A stretch of DNA of 64,000 nucleotides. Origin: JAAELZ01 sp965237485. GTDB lineage: Bacteria > Pseudomonadota > Gammaproteobacteria > Arenicellales > Poriferihabitantaceae. A model generated the notes under the pieces. That model saw only the letters and a program-made list of their open reading frames with translations, ran no database searches and was not told where the DNA came from. Positions within the stretch are counted from its first letter, which is position 1; each line of letters starts with the position of its first letter. The stretch is from assembly GCA_965237485.1 (NCBI GenBank), contig CBDEFQ010000003.1, positions 1 through 64,000 on the forward strand, read 5' to 3'. Made by a program: the position numbers and the translations under genes. Positions 1 to 8,872 of this stretch are shown piece by piece.

Positions 1-64
1 ATTCTTGCAGCGGATCGATGCTTTGCTCTGGCTTTTCAAAGGAAATAATTTTATTCTGTTTCAT
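1..64 (-). CDS. IS256-type transposase, N-terminal fragment (partial at window edge)
   Basis: Only the first 21 codons are inside the window. They match the start of the transposase at 10258 (MKQNKIISFEKPEQ). Whether the rest is intact cannot be seen here. Confidence 0.8.
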   Translation of the reverse strand, partial: MKQNKIISFEKPEQSIDPLQE

Positions 65-165
65 AGTGGCGTATGTCTGTGGAAGTTTAAGTTGTTGTAA
101 ACTCAACTCATCCCGATACGCCGCTTTTAGTCAACTACTCCATACACCACTTTCAGGCATAACTC
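1..165 (-). mobile_element. IS256-type element (type a), 5' end, cut by window edge
   Basis: The segment is the reverse complement of the first part of the complete element at 10157-11550, including the terminal GAGTTATGCC read on the minus strand from position 165. It contains the transposase start codon (ATG at 64-62) and leaves the window at base 1. It has destroyed the 3' end of the methyltransferase gene to its right. A second cut-off copy of the same element in the opposite orientation begins at 63840. Confidence 0.9.
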
Positions 166-914
166 TACGAAACGGCCTGAATCATTAACGTTTCCGTAGC
201 GCATTTTTCTACTTGACCAATTCTTGGTCATTTTGGTGATTTGACCTTTCGAATAAAAATCAGTATATGGGGCCCCTTCTCCATCACTACTTTCATCATA
301 TGCAACTCTATCCTTATCTTGAATATCCATTTTCGAATTAAAACCAAATTTATCATTCAATAAATACTTGAATGTTTCGCCAGTAGCAGTCATCCATCTA
401 CGATACGAGTAGCTATTATAAATCATAATATGTGCCTGCCCTCCTGGTTTTAGCATCCTATAAGCTTCGTCAATATTGCTTTTTGAGTATTTCCAGTATG
501 ATGAAAACAACCGATCGCGATCACTCTATCGAACTTATTATCAGTAAAACCAGACTCGAAAATCGAGCCACAATGAGCAATTCCAGTGCCACCCGTATGT
601 ACAACTCTTTCGTTAACAATACCAACGGGGCCTTCTGCAATATCTAATCCCGTGTAGTTAACGCCAGCTTCAAGGATTTTTTGCGACAACGACCCATATC
701 CAAGGCCCACTTCCAATACGTCCAAATCTTTCAGTTGGTTCATCCCTACAAAACTTAACAAATAAGGGTAAAACCCAAAATATAAGTCGTCGAATTTCTT
801 TAGGCTTTCTGGACTAAAATCATGTATACCCAACTCTTTAGCTAATTGGCTACCGCATAATTCATCCCAAAACGTACTATTTTTGTGATCAACCTCTGTC
901 TGATTATTATTCAT
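166..914 (-). pseudogene. Class I SAM-dependent methyltransferase, frameshifted and truncated by IS
   Basis: Two overlapping minus-strand frames form one protein. The 5' part (914 to about 485) has the glycine-rich SAM site LEVGLGYGSLS and an IAIGCFHHTGNTQK segment typical of Methyltransf_11/25 proteins. The second frame continues with DEAYRMLKPGGQAHIMIYNS, the usual post-motif helix and strand. The switch falls at a five-T run (480-484; A5 on the coding strand), and restoring one A rejoins the frames. The C-terminus then runs into the IS256-type element at 165. It lies 5 bp downstream of the wbpA remnant on the same strand, so it probably modified a polysaccharide building block. The substrate cannot be inferred. 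Either a true frameshift or a homopolymer sequencing error is possible, but the IS truncation stands. Confidence 0.75.
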
Positions 915-1413
915 ATCTTTTAAGCCCTTGTTACTTTTGGATTCGCCACATCATAAACCCCTCTAGTATCCAAAACTAAGTTAGAGCTTGTTAATACTTC
1001 TTCCCAGTTAACCGAATCATGATCGGTAAGAATAACTGTTAAGTCGCAAGCACTAAGCTCTGTTTCATTAATAGAAGTAGAGATGAATTTAGATTTTGTA
1101 TTGGGAGTAGTGAATTCAGGAATATAAGGGTCAGAGTAGCTAACACTAGCTCCTGCTTCTTCAATCTTTTCTAAAATCTCTATGCTTGGTGATTCTCGAT
1201 GGTCATCGATGTTCTTTTTATATGCCAACCCAATAATCATTATTTTTGAACCTTTAATTGACTTCGATGTAGAATTCAAGACTTCCGCTGCTTTCGTAAT
1301 TACGTAATCTGGCATGCCACTATTGACGTCACCGGCCAATTCAATAAATCGAGTATGAATTCCAAATTCTCTAACTTTCCACGTCAAATAAAATGGATCG
1401 ATTGGTATACAAT

Positions 1414-2589
1414 GGGCTTGTCGGATAATTAATAGAATACGTGAGATAATATGGGCTGATTCTAGTCAGCCTGCAATTTTGAGCAAGCGTCATCAAAGCC
1501 AACTGTTCCTAACCTTAGATTCTCTGGTTAGCTCTGAACATCCCTACCGTAAACTCGATGAGCTATTATGTTTTGGTGCATTGAGTAAACCCTTCTCTAA
1601 AATATATGCCACCCGTGGCCCTAAAGGCCGAGGTGTTGAGTTCGGCTTACGTGCCTTGGTGCTTCAGTTCATGGAAGATTTAAGTGATAGAGAAATGGAG
1701 CGATACTTATCAGAGAATCTGGCCGCTAAGTGGTTTTGTGATTCAGGACTGGAACAGAGCACTCCTGATCATAGTTACTTTGGTGATTTTCGCTCACGCA
1801 TTGGAACCAGGGGTATGATGAATTTATTTGACCGTGTTCGGAGCGGGTTAGTTTCAATGGGCTTAGTACGAGAAGTATTCACATTTGTCGATGCCAGCCA
1901 GTTGGTCAGTAAGCTAACCACTTGGGATGATAGAGATAAGGCGATAAAGATGGGATTAGAGGAGTTCAACAATAAGACAGTTGATAAAGTTGCGGCGGAC
2001 AAGCAAGCACGGTTTGGGTGCAAGGGAAATAGCAAATATTGGTATGGTTACAAAGAGCATGCATCAGTGGATATGCAAAGTGGCTTGATCAATAAAATAG
2101 CGGCCACCTCGGCTGAGGTAACGGATGCAAGCGGCTTGAAGCATGTTTGCCCTAAGTCGGGCGCTGTTTATGCGGACAAGGGTTATTGCGTGAGCCCGGC
2201 CAAAACCACGCTCAGGCGCAACGGTTGCCATGATGCAACAATCAAGAAGAACAATATGCATGGCAAGAATAGAGACAAAGACCGTTGGATTAGCAAAATT
2301 CGTTCACCATATGAGCGAGTGTTTGCTCATCGCAATAAGCGAGTTCGTTATAAAGGGTTGGCTAAAGTCCAGTTCCAAGTTGGAATCAGGGGCTTATGTT
2401 TTAACCTTAAGCGATTAATGGCATTGGGAGTTGAACGAGTTGAATTGGTGCCGGCCTAGGGATAGATCCGTCTATTGGTGGCAAAATGGCTGCTAATAGA
2501 CGGTTTATTGCACAAAAAACGCGTTGCTGAGCAAACTAAAAGCGACTTCGGCGAAAACCCTGTTTGAAATTGTATTAACCGACGAGCCC
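1414..2589 (+). mobile_element. IS5-family element (copy in wbpA)
   Basis: 1176 bp bounded by inverted repeats starting GGGCTTGTCGG on the left and GGGCTCGTCGG on the right (reverse complement), with a 5-bp target duplication ACAAT at 1409-1413 and 2590-2594. One transposase gene occupies most of it. A hairpin with CCGTCTATT/AATAGACGG arms at 2468-2503 follows the gene and probably acts as a terminator. The element splits wbpA at its catalytic Cys codon. Confidence 0.85.
1479..2459 (+). CDS. IS5-family DDE transposase
   Basis: 326 aa. The N-terminal DUF772-like part has the pattern FGLRALVLQFMEDLSDREMERYL and DHSYFGDFRSRIG. The DDE catalytic domain includes FVDASQLVSKL (first Asp), VYADKGYC (second Asp) and a C-terminal YERVFAHRNKRVRYKGL segment with the Glu. 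This layout is typical of IS5/IS1182-type transposases. The frame is uninterrupted and the inverted repeats are in place, so it is probably active. It is unrelated in sequence detail to the other IS5-type element of this window (copies at 33001, 50887 and 62584). Confidence 0.85.
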   Translation: MSKRHQSQLFLTLDSLVSSEHPYRKLDELLCFGALSKPFSKIYATRGPKGRGVEFGLRALVLQFMEDLSDREMERYLSENLAAKWFCDSGLEQSTPDHSYFGDFRSRIGTRGMMNLFDRVRSGLVSMGLVREVFTFVDASQLVSKLTTWDDRDKAIKMGLEEFNNKTVDKVAADKQARFGCKGNSKYWYGYKEHASVDMQSGLINKIAATSAEVTDASGLKHVCPKSGAVYADKGYCVSPAKTTLRRNGCHDATIKKNNMHGKNRDKDRWISKIRSPYERVFAHRNKRVRYKGLAKVQFQVGIRGLCFNLKRLMALGVERVELVPA

Positions 2590-3141
2590 ACAATGACCTC
2601 CCAAACCTGGGCCTGGGTAAAATGCTGTAAACCCAAAAGGCTTAGTTTTCGCGGCATTGATTACTTCAAAAATGTCTATATCCATTTTATCAGCTACCAT
2701 TTTTAATTCATTCACCAGGCCAATATTCACTGCTCTGAAAGTGTTTTCCAAAATTTTGGTCATTTCAGCTACCTTTGTAGAACTTACAGGTATAACCTCG
2801 TCAATAATTTGTTGATAAAATGCCACGCCTATTTCTAAGCAATTTGATGTTAGACCTCCACAAACTTTGGGAATGCTGTTTGTACCAAAATTTTGATTCC
2901 CAGGGTCCTCTCTTTCGGGTGAATACACCAAAAATATGTCTTCTCCGATCACTAAATTAGTCGCATCAATTTTAGGCTTCAATTCTTCTTCTGTTGTACC
3001 AGGGTAAGTAGTACTTTCCAAAGACAGCATTTGTCCCCGCCTTAGATAGGGTGCCAATCCTTCCACAGAATTTATAACGTAGCTTAGGTCTGGCTCACGA
3101 TATTTATTCAAAGGAGTTGAAACGCAAATTATAAGTATGTC

Positions 3142-4415
3142 CACTGCTGTCCCGTTAACTTTCACAGCAACGAAAATTGATTAGGATTAAGGTTTGGGTG
3201 ATGCATCGGGTCCCCTCGCAACAGTGCCATTAAATCACGTTTTTCAAACAAATTAAGCTGCAATACCCTCAATATTTGTTGCATCGTTTTGCCCGCCTTC
3301 GACTGCAATTTGATGAACATCAGTATTAGGTAAATACATAACGCAATCCATATTTGGGTCAATACTGCGTTCTTGCTGGTGCCGATAAATGACTTCACCT
3401 TTAAGTTCTGCTTGATCCACTTGAAGAATAATTCCACCTGCCATCTGGCTTTATAAATATCGGCGATAGTTTGAGCACTGAGCTTAAAGTGGTTGGTTAA
3501 AAACACATAATGCTTGCCTGTAGTGGCATCGCGATAACCAATACGGCGTAATCGAATCGAACACTCCTTTGCTGCTTTGACCCCCGTGAATTCAATCGTT
3601 TGATCACTGCTAAGTCCCGTTCCCTTGCGTACACTATGTCGCTTGATAAGGCGGTATGCAGCATTCTTCTTTAATCGTGTGACAAAGTATATTCCCTTGT
3701 CATTCAATTGCTTATACCAGGCATAGTCGTTGTATCCACGGTCAATAACTACAATGCTGCCTTTCGGGAAAGCTACTTTCCTGCCTGCAGTAACATCAGC
3801 ACATTTACCCTCGGTGATATTAACAAACTCAGGTAAGTAACCATCATGATTCAGGCCTACATGCAGTTTGATTGCCCCTTTAGTTGATCGAAAGTCTGCC
3901 CATGGGAAAACCGATAAGCACAGATCAATGGTAGATGAGTCCAGCGAATACAGGGGATTCTTGAAACGAAAGTTATGCCCTGGCGTTTTGCTCTGACAGC
4001 GCTTGAGTAATTGAGAGAATAGCGCTTCATAAAGGCTCGAAGGCTTGTTCTCATTGATGCGTGAAAGATTGGACCGCGTTAACACGGCACTACCAGGATG
4101 ATACAAGCGGTGTGATTGAGCGCTGACATTATCAACAATATCACGCAAGCTATGACGGCCAGTCAATTGAGCTATAGTCAGGCTCACGAACTGTGACCAA
4201 CGAGACGCTCTGCGGAATGAACGCCCCGAATGATGTTGAATTGCGAGTGCCTCGAATTCATGTCTCGGAACAATTTTGAGTATTTGATTTAGAACGGTAT
4301 TACAATGTGACATGGTCTGATTTTCCTATTTGATTCAACGGTTTATCGCTAAACGTATTTTATCAAATTGAGAGAAAATCAGGCCTGTTTCTTTAGTGTT
4401 AACGGGACAGCAGTG
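3142..4415 (-). mobile_element. IS4-family element (copy in wbpA)
   Basis: 1274 bp. Ends CACTGCTGTCCCGTTAAC (left) and its exact reverse complement (right) form an 18-bp perfect inverted repeat. A 9-bp target duplication AAGTATGTC lies at 3133-3141 and 4416-4424. It splits wbpA in its N-terminal third. Confidence 0.9.
3162..4313 (-). CDS. IS4-family transposase (DUF4372 N-terminus)
   Basis: 383 aa. An N-terminal domain with LTGRHSLRDIVDNV is followed by the DDE core: SLDSSTIDLCLS (first Asp), VVIDRGYNDY (second Asp) and YKARWQVELFFKWIKQNLK, which fits the IS4-family Y-x2-R-x3-E-x6-K signature. The reading frame is complete and the element ends are intact, so it looks functional. Its start codon lies about 100 bp inside the right inverted repeat, as expected. 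Confidence 0.9.
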   Translation of the reverse strand: MSHCNTVLNQILKIVPRHEFEALAIQHHSGRSFRRASRWSQFVSLTIAQLTGRHSLRDIVDNVSAQSHRLYHPGSAVLTRSNLSRINENKPSSLYEALFSQLLKRCQSKTPGHNFRFKNPLYSLDSSTIDLCLSVFPWADFRSTKGAIKLHVGLNHDGYLPEFVNITEGKCADVTAGRKVAFPKGSIVVIDRGYNDYAWYKQLNDKGIYFVTRLKKNAAYRLIKRHSVRKGTGLSSDQTIEFTGVKAAKECSIRLRRIGYRDATTGKHYVFLTNHFKLSAQTIADIYKARWQVELFFKWIKQNLKVKSFIGTSKNAVLTQIWIALCIYLILMFIKLQSKAGKTMQQILRVLQLNLFEKRDLMALLRGDPMHHPNLNPNQFSLL

Positions 4416-4761
4416 AAGTATGTCTGCGTCTTTCGCGGCACAAAACTCGCCCGTAACCTTACACCTCTTCTCTGAAATGGCCTGTTTTATATCTCCAACG
4501 GCGATATGTTTTATGTATGCAAAACCATTAGTCAGGGCGTCAATCTTCCTACTATCAATATCAAATCCAATAGTATTAAACCCAACCTCGCTTAACCTCT
4601 TTATTAATGGTAGACCGACATATCCCAACCCTATCACTCCTACAACTGCGGTTTGATTTTCAATTTTTTGTAGGAGCACTTCTTTCATTATTTTGTGGTG
4701 TGTTTTGTAAAGTACTTTGCGATGGGCAATAGATTATAACAATCTACTAAACTACTAATAG

Positions 4762-5889
4762 TTAAGGTTTGGAGACAACACTGGCAACTATAGCTACCAC
4801 TTTATCCGCAACTTCTGGTGTAATATAAGGATGCATAGGCAAGCTAAATATTCGCTCTGAAGTTGCTTCAGAAACTGGCATATCGCCTTTTTTGTAACCC
4901 AGATCATTAAAGGCAGTAGATAGATGGCAAGGAACGGGATAATAAACAACACTAGGGATACCCGCCTCTTTCAGTGCAGCTTGGATTGGTTCACGGTGAT
5001 CCGACAAGACAGAATATTGAGCCCAAACGCTTTTGTATCCCGCAGGCACATAGGGTGTTTCCACTAACCCCTCCAGGTTACTTGTGTATCTACTAGCAAC
5101 CTGTTGCCTTAACTCTATTTCTTTAGGGAAAATTGATAACTTCGGCAAAAGAATCGCAGCTTGCAAGGTATCCAAACGCGCGTTCAATCCAACCCTGACG
5201 TTGTCATACTTATCAACTCCCTTACCATGTACACGTAATGATTTCATTTTATCTGCTAAAACATCATCGTCAGTGAAAACTGCTCCACCATCACCATAAC
5301 AGCCTAAAGGCTTAGCAGGGAAAAAGCTTGTTGAAGAAATGTCCCCTAAGGTACCCGATATTCTACCTTTGTATTCCCCGCCAAAGCCTTGCGCAGTATC
5401 TTCAAGCACAAATAGGTCGTTAGCTTTAGCAATCTGATCTATCGAATCAAAATCAGGAGCCAACCCAAATAAATTAACTGGTATTACACCCTTAGCGTTG
5501 AACTTACCTTCAGCTTTTACGCGACTCACTTCTTTAGCTAGCTGCTCCGGGTCAATATTGAAAGTGCGCGGGTCTATATCTACGAATACTGGGGTTGCAC
5601 CCAACATAGAAATCACTTCTGCGGTAGCAAAAAAAGTAAACGGCGTAGTAAAAATTGCGTCTCCTGGGCCAACCTCATATGCCATCAAACCAAGTAGCAG
5701 CGCATCTGTTCCATTAGAGCAAGTAATAGCGTGCTTAGCACCACAAAAAACAGACAGGGTTTTTTCAAGCTCTTTTATCTCAGGGCCCATAATATAAGTA
5801 CCATGATCTAATACGTTCTGGATACCCGCATTAATTTCCGTTTGTACCTGCTGGTATTGTGCCTTTAAGTCAATAAATGGAATACTCAT
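4762..5889 (-). CDS. wbpE: DegT/DnrJ/EryC1 aminotransferase, UDP-2-acetamido-3-oxo-glucuronate type
   Basis: 375 aa, PLP-dependent sugar aminotransferase. The PLP lysine is K193 in SFFPAKPLGCYGDGGA, and D164 in EDTAQG should contact the pyridine nitrogen. In the known Wbp pathway WbpE converts the 3-keto sugar made by WbpB into UDP-GlcNAc(3NH2)A, using glutamate. The start codon directly follows the TAG of wbpD, so the two are translationally coupled. It sits downstream of wbpB-wbpD on one strand and is complete in length. Other 3- or 4-aminotransferases of the family look alike; the assignment rests on the wbpA/B/D neighbours. Confidence 0.85.
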   Translation of the reverse strand: MSIPFIDLKAQYQQVQTEINAGIQNVLDHGTYIMGPEIKELEKTLSVFCGAKHAITCSNGTDALLLGLMAYEVGPGDAIFTTPFTFFATAEVISMLGATPVFVDIDPRTFNIDPEQLAKEVSRVKAEGKFNAKGVIPVNLFGLAPDFDSIDQIAKANDLFVLEDTAQGFGGEYKGRISGTLGDISSTSFFPAKPLGCYGDGGAVFTDDDVLADKMKSLRVHGKGVDKYDNVRVGLNARLDTLQAAILLPKLSIFPKEIELRQQVASRYTSNLEGLVETPYVPAGYKSVWAQYSVLSDHREPIQAALKEAGIPSVVYYPVPCHLSTAFNDLGYKKGDMPVSEATSERIFSLPMHPYITPEVADKVVAIVASVVSKP

Positions 5890-6468
5890 CTAATTTTCTG
5901 TTATTCGCTGTTTAATTTCATCAATTTGGTAGGTCGTATCGCAGCGGTCACAATGAGCTAATGAGGGTAGGCGCTCCCCACATTTGCACATCCACCCTAT
6001 TTGTTTTGCGGGATTGCCTACCATCAAAGCTTGAGCTGGTACGGGTTTTGTAACTACCGCTCCTGCTCCAATAAATGCAAAAGCACCGATTTCGTTACCA
6101 CATACTATAGTTGCATTTGCACCGATAGTAGCCCCTTTCCGTACGGGTGTTGGCAAGTATTCGCTCTTGCGGGAGACATGACTGCGAGGGGTAAACACAT
6201 TGGTAAACACCATACTAGGCCCACAAAACACGTCGTCTTCTAATTCGACGCCTTCGTAGATAGATACATTATTCTGTATTTTGCAGCCATCCCCGATACG
6301 CACGTGCGCACCAATCACAACATTTTGCCCAATATTGCAACGTTCACCTATTTTGGTACCCGATATTATATGGCAAAAATGCCAAATACTGGTTCCGTCG
6401 CCAATTTCAACACCATCATCAACGTAAGAAGATTCATGTACAAAGTGGTTATCTTCTGACAAACTCAT
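5890..6468 (-). CDS. wbpD: Hexapeptide-repeat N-acetyltransferase, UDP-GlcNAc(3NH2)A type
   Basis: 192 aa left-handed beta-helix acyltransferase. Hexapeptide repeats run from about residue 15 to 150 (VEIGDGTSIWHFCHI, NIGQNVVIGAHVRIGDG, TIGANATIVCGNEIG). The C-terminal tail MCKCGERLPSLAHCDRCD has two CxC/CxxC pairs and is common in WbpD/WlbB proteins. The enzyme acetylates the 3-amino group made by WbpE to give UDP-GlcNAc(3NAc)A. It is 15 bp after wbpB and abuts wbpE. The annotation is well supported by length and gene order. Confidence 0.87.
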   Translation of the reverse strand: MSLSEDNHFVHESSYVDDGVEIGDGTSIWHFCHIISGTKIGERCNIGQNVVIGAHVRIGDGCKIQNNVSIYEGVELEDDVFCGPSMVFTNVFTPRSHVSRKSEYLPTPVRKGATIGANATIVCGNEIGAFAFIGAGAVVTKPVPAQALMVGNPAKQIGWMCKCGERLPSLAHCDRCDTTYQIDEIKQRITEN

Positions 6469-6483
6469 GTGCGCAATTTTAAC

Positions 6484-7452
6484 TTATGCATCCATCGCTT
6501 GCTGTAGATTATTAAGTACTCTGAGCACTCTTAAACCTTCTTCTCCGTCAGTTCGTGGTGTAGTGTCTGAACTTACTGAATCAAGAAAGTGTTGGCACTC
6601 ATTTTTCAGCGGCTCGGACTGCGGTAATTCAATATATTCCGGCTCAGCTTTTATAGCTACTGGCCTTGTATCCTGCCAATCGACCGAGTGGGCGTATCTA
6701 GTTAGTTTTTGCTCCCATGGCAAGGTGTCATCGAAAACCAACATCGCCGATTCACCAACGATCACCAGTTTTTGCTCCTTAAATGGGTTAAGCCAAGATA
6801 CGAAAATATGTGCACTAACATTATTTTCAAACCGCATTAGGCCTACCGCTTGATCAGCAATATTCGGGTTTAAATGATTGGCACCTTGGGCACTAACAGA
6901 TAGTGGCTCTGAGCCAACTATACCTAAAATCATTGAGATATCATGTGGCGCAAAAGACCACAAAACATTTTCTTCGCTTCGCAACAGACCCATATTGAGC
7001 CTATTAGAATACAAATAGCGCAATGCTCCTAGCTCACCAGCGTGAACCGTACGCTTAATCTCAAGCACCATAGGGTGGTACCAAAGCAAATGCCCTACCA
7101 TCAAAGTCAAACCTAAACTCTGCGCCAGCTCAATACATTTATGAGCATGAATATCATCCAGACACAAAGGTTTTTCTACATAAACATGTTTTCCTGCATT
7201 CAGCACTTGAACTATCAGTTCGAAATGAGTTTCTGCTGGTGTTGCGATAGAAACTGCTTCAATAGACAGTTCGGCCAAAACGTCCTCTAAATTAGCACAC
7301 GTTTGCACTTCAGGATATTGCTCCTTGAAACTATCAAGTACCGTCTGACTTGCATCACAAATGGTGTGCAGAGCGCCCAACTGATGAAAATTTCGAATTA
7401 GATTTTTGCCCCAATAACCTACTCCAATACAGGCGATATTTCTCTTTCCCAT
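6484..7452 (-). CDS. wbpB: Gfo/Idh/MocA-family dehydrogenase (WbpB type)
   Basis: 322 aa NAD-dependent oxidoreductase. The N-terminal Rossmann fold starts IACIGVGYWGKNLIRNFHQL, and the family motif VYVEKPLCLD (EKP, catalytic Lys) is near residue 98. The C-terminal substrate domain has the YSNRLNMG and FAPHDISMIL segments. WbpB oxidises the 3-position of UDP-GlcNAcA before transamination by WbpE. It is the first gene of the minus-strand wbpB-wbpD-wbpE run; 125 bp separate it from the divergent glycosyltransferase at 7578, so a promoter for each is expected there. I see no strong -10/-35 pair to name. Confidence 0.87.
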   Translation of the reverse strand: MGKRNIACIGVGYWGKNLIRNFHQLGALHTICDASQTVLDSFKEQYPEVQTCANLEDVLAELSIEAVSIATPAETHFELIVQVLNAGKHVYVEKPLCLDDIHAHKCIELAQSLGLTLMVGHLLWYHPMVLEIKRTVHAGELGALRYLYSNRLNMGLLRSEENVLWSFAPHDISMILGIVGSEPLSVSAQGANHLNPNIADQAVGLMRFENNVSAHIFVSWLNPFKEQKLVIVGESAMLVFDDTLPWEQKLTRYAHSVDWQDTRPVAIKAEPEYIELPQSEPLKNECQHFLDSVSSDTTPRTDGEEGLRVLRVLNNLQQAMDA

Positions 7453-7745
7453 TTAGGTTTTATGCTTGTGTTATTTCGCGCGGGAAGGTACTAATTTCAT
7501 GCAATCATGTCAAGACAAATAAAGGCAACCTAGAGTATTATGTCCCCCTCAAACTTGACCGTTCTTTGAATCACAGCATGCCGTCCTATCTATACCCTAA
7601 CATCACAGTTTTGATCCCGACCTTCAATGAAGAAGGATATATTACAGAGTGCTTGAATGAAGTGGACCCCATGATTAGGACAGGTTGAAGGCCAAAATAA
7701 GGAGTTATTTTCTGTTTTATAATTGTTCAAAACGAGGAACAGAAA

Positions 7746-8027
7746 ATGAGTAAAAAGCGTAGAAACCATGCCCCACAATTCAAAGCCAAAGTTGCTCTTG
7801 CAGCAATCAAAGGTGATGAAACATTAAGCAATCTTGCTAGTCGTTATGACATCAATGCAAATCTTATCGTCAAGTGGAAGAAACAATTGCTCGATAGCTC
7901 AGCTGAAGTCTTTGCATCAGGCACAGGCTTATCTCCAAACCGAGAATCAGAGATTAAATCATTACAGGCAAAGATCGGTGAAATCACCATGGAAAACGAT
8001 TTTTTATCAAAAGTGCTCGGTCATTAA
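7746..8027 (+). CDS. IS3-family OrfA (helix-turn-helix)
   Basis: 93 aa. The basic N-terminus MSKKRRNHAPQFKAKVALAA is followed by a helix-turn-helix (LSNLASRYDINANLIVKWKKQ) and a leucine-rich C-terminal helix. It binds the inverted repeats and is normally fused to OrfB by a -1 frameshift. The OrfB frame (-1) is open back through the overlap, and a T6 stretch at about 8000-8005 is the likely slip site. Confidence 0.88.
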   Translation: MSKKRRNHAPQFKAKVALAAIKGDETLSNLASRYDINANLIVKWKKQLLDSSAEVFASGTGLSPNRESEIKSLQAKIGEITMENDFLSKVLGH

Positions 8028-8047
8028 ACAGACCTGAGCGCAAAACT

Positions 8048-8872
8048 ATGATTAATAAAAGCAATAAACTATCGTTAGTTCGTCAGTGTAAATTGTTGAA
8101 GATTCATCGTTCCCATGTTTATTACAAAACCTCACCTGCTAATGAGGATGACTTGGAACTGATGCATCTGATTGATCGCATTCACCTCAATCGGCCCTTT
8201 CTTGGCAGTAGACGCATTCGTGATGTGTTGCAAGATGTAGGCCACCGAGTTGACCGTAAACATGTGCGACGCTTAATGCGTAAGATGGGCATTAAAGCCA
8301 TCTATCCTAGGCCTAACACCAGCAAGAAGAAGGCGGGGCACAAGATTTATCCTTATCTGCTAGGTGGGTTGGCCATCAATCAACCCAATCAAGCTTGGTG
8401 TACCGATATAACTTATATCCCGATGCCTAAGGGCTTTGCTTATCTTACCGTTGTGATGGATTGGTATTCTCGTAAAGTGCTGTCATGGCGGCTTAGCAAC
8501 AGCATGGATAGCGCATTCTGCGTAGATGCTTTGGAAGAGGCACTGCATTACTACGGCAAGCCTGATATCTTTAACAGCGATCAAGGTGCGCAATTTACCA
8601 GTGAGGCGTTTACCGGTGTACTCAAAGACAATGGTATTCGCATCAGCATGGATGGCAAAGGTGCTTGGCGTGACAATGTATTTGTTGAGCGCTTATGGCG
8701 CAGCGTGAAATATGAGGAAGTCTATTTGCAAGCCTACCAATCGATGAAAGAGGCAAAAGACGGCATTGGCTCCTGGATAAACTATTACAACCAAGAGCGT
8801 AAACATCAAACATTGGGCATGGTCCCTGACATGATGTATGATCCATGTCGCGGCCTGAAATTGGCTGCTTAA
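8048..8872 (+). CDS. IS3-family OrfB transposase (rve integrase core)
   Basis: 274 aa. An HTH_21 segment (RPFLGSRRIRDVLQDVGH) precedes the rve core with D in CTDITYIPMP, D in IFNSDQGAQFTS and E in VFVERLWRSVKYEEVYL, which together form the DDE triad. Complete. The amino-acid sequence is the same as in copy 2 at 44055. Confidence 0.9.
   Translation: MINKSNKLSLVRQCKLLKIHRSHVYYKTSPANEDDLELMHLIDRIHLNRPFLGSRRIRDVLQDVGHRVDRKHVRRLMRKMGIKAIYPRPNTSKKKAGHKIYPYLLGGLAINQPNQAWCTDITYIPMPKGFAYLTVVMDWYSRKVLSWRLSNSMDSAFCVDALEEALHYYGKPDIFNSDQGAQFTSEAFTGVLKDNGIRISMDGKGAWRDNVFVERLWRSVKYEEVYLQAYQSMKEAKDGIGSWINYYNQERKHQTLGMVPDMMYDPCRGLKLAA

Larger units (their letters stand above)
920..4688 (-). pseudogene. wbpA: UDP-N-acetylglucosamine 6-dehydrogenase (WbpA type), broken by two IS insertions
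   Basis: Three pieces in order on the minus strand make one nucleotide-sugar dehydrogenase: 4688 to about 4416 (Rossmann GVIGLGYVGLPL), 3141 to about 2590 (ICVSTPLNKYREPDLSYV, PEREDPGN, and the catalytic-loop GPGLGGHC), and 1413 to 920 (IPIDPFYLTWK, then the C-terminal NAD/UDP-binding domain with GLAYKKNIDDHRESPS). Removing the elements at 1414-2589 (TSD ACAAT) and 3142-4415 (TSD AAGTATGTC) restores the frame at both joints. The family oxidises UDP-GlcNAc to UDP-GlcNAcA. Downstream wbpB-wbpD-wbpE carry the following steps to UDP-GlcNAc(3NAc)A, so the pathway's first step is lost here unless a paralogue exists. A neighbouring WecC-type specificity is possible, but the wbpBDE context favours WbpA. 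Confidence 0.85.
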
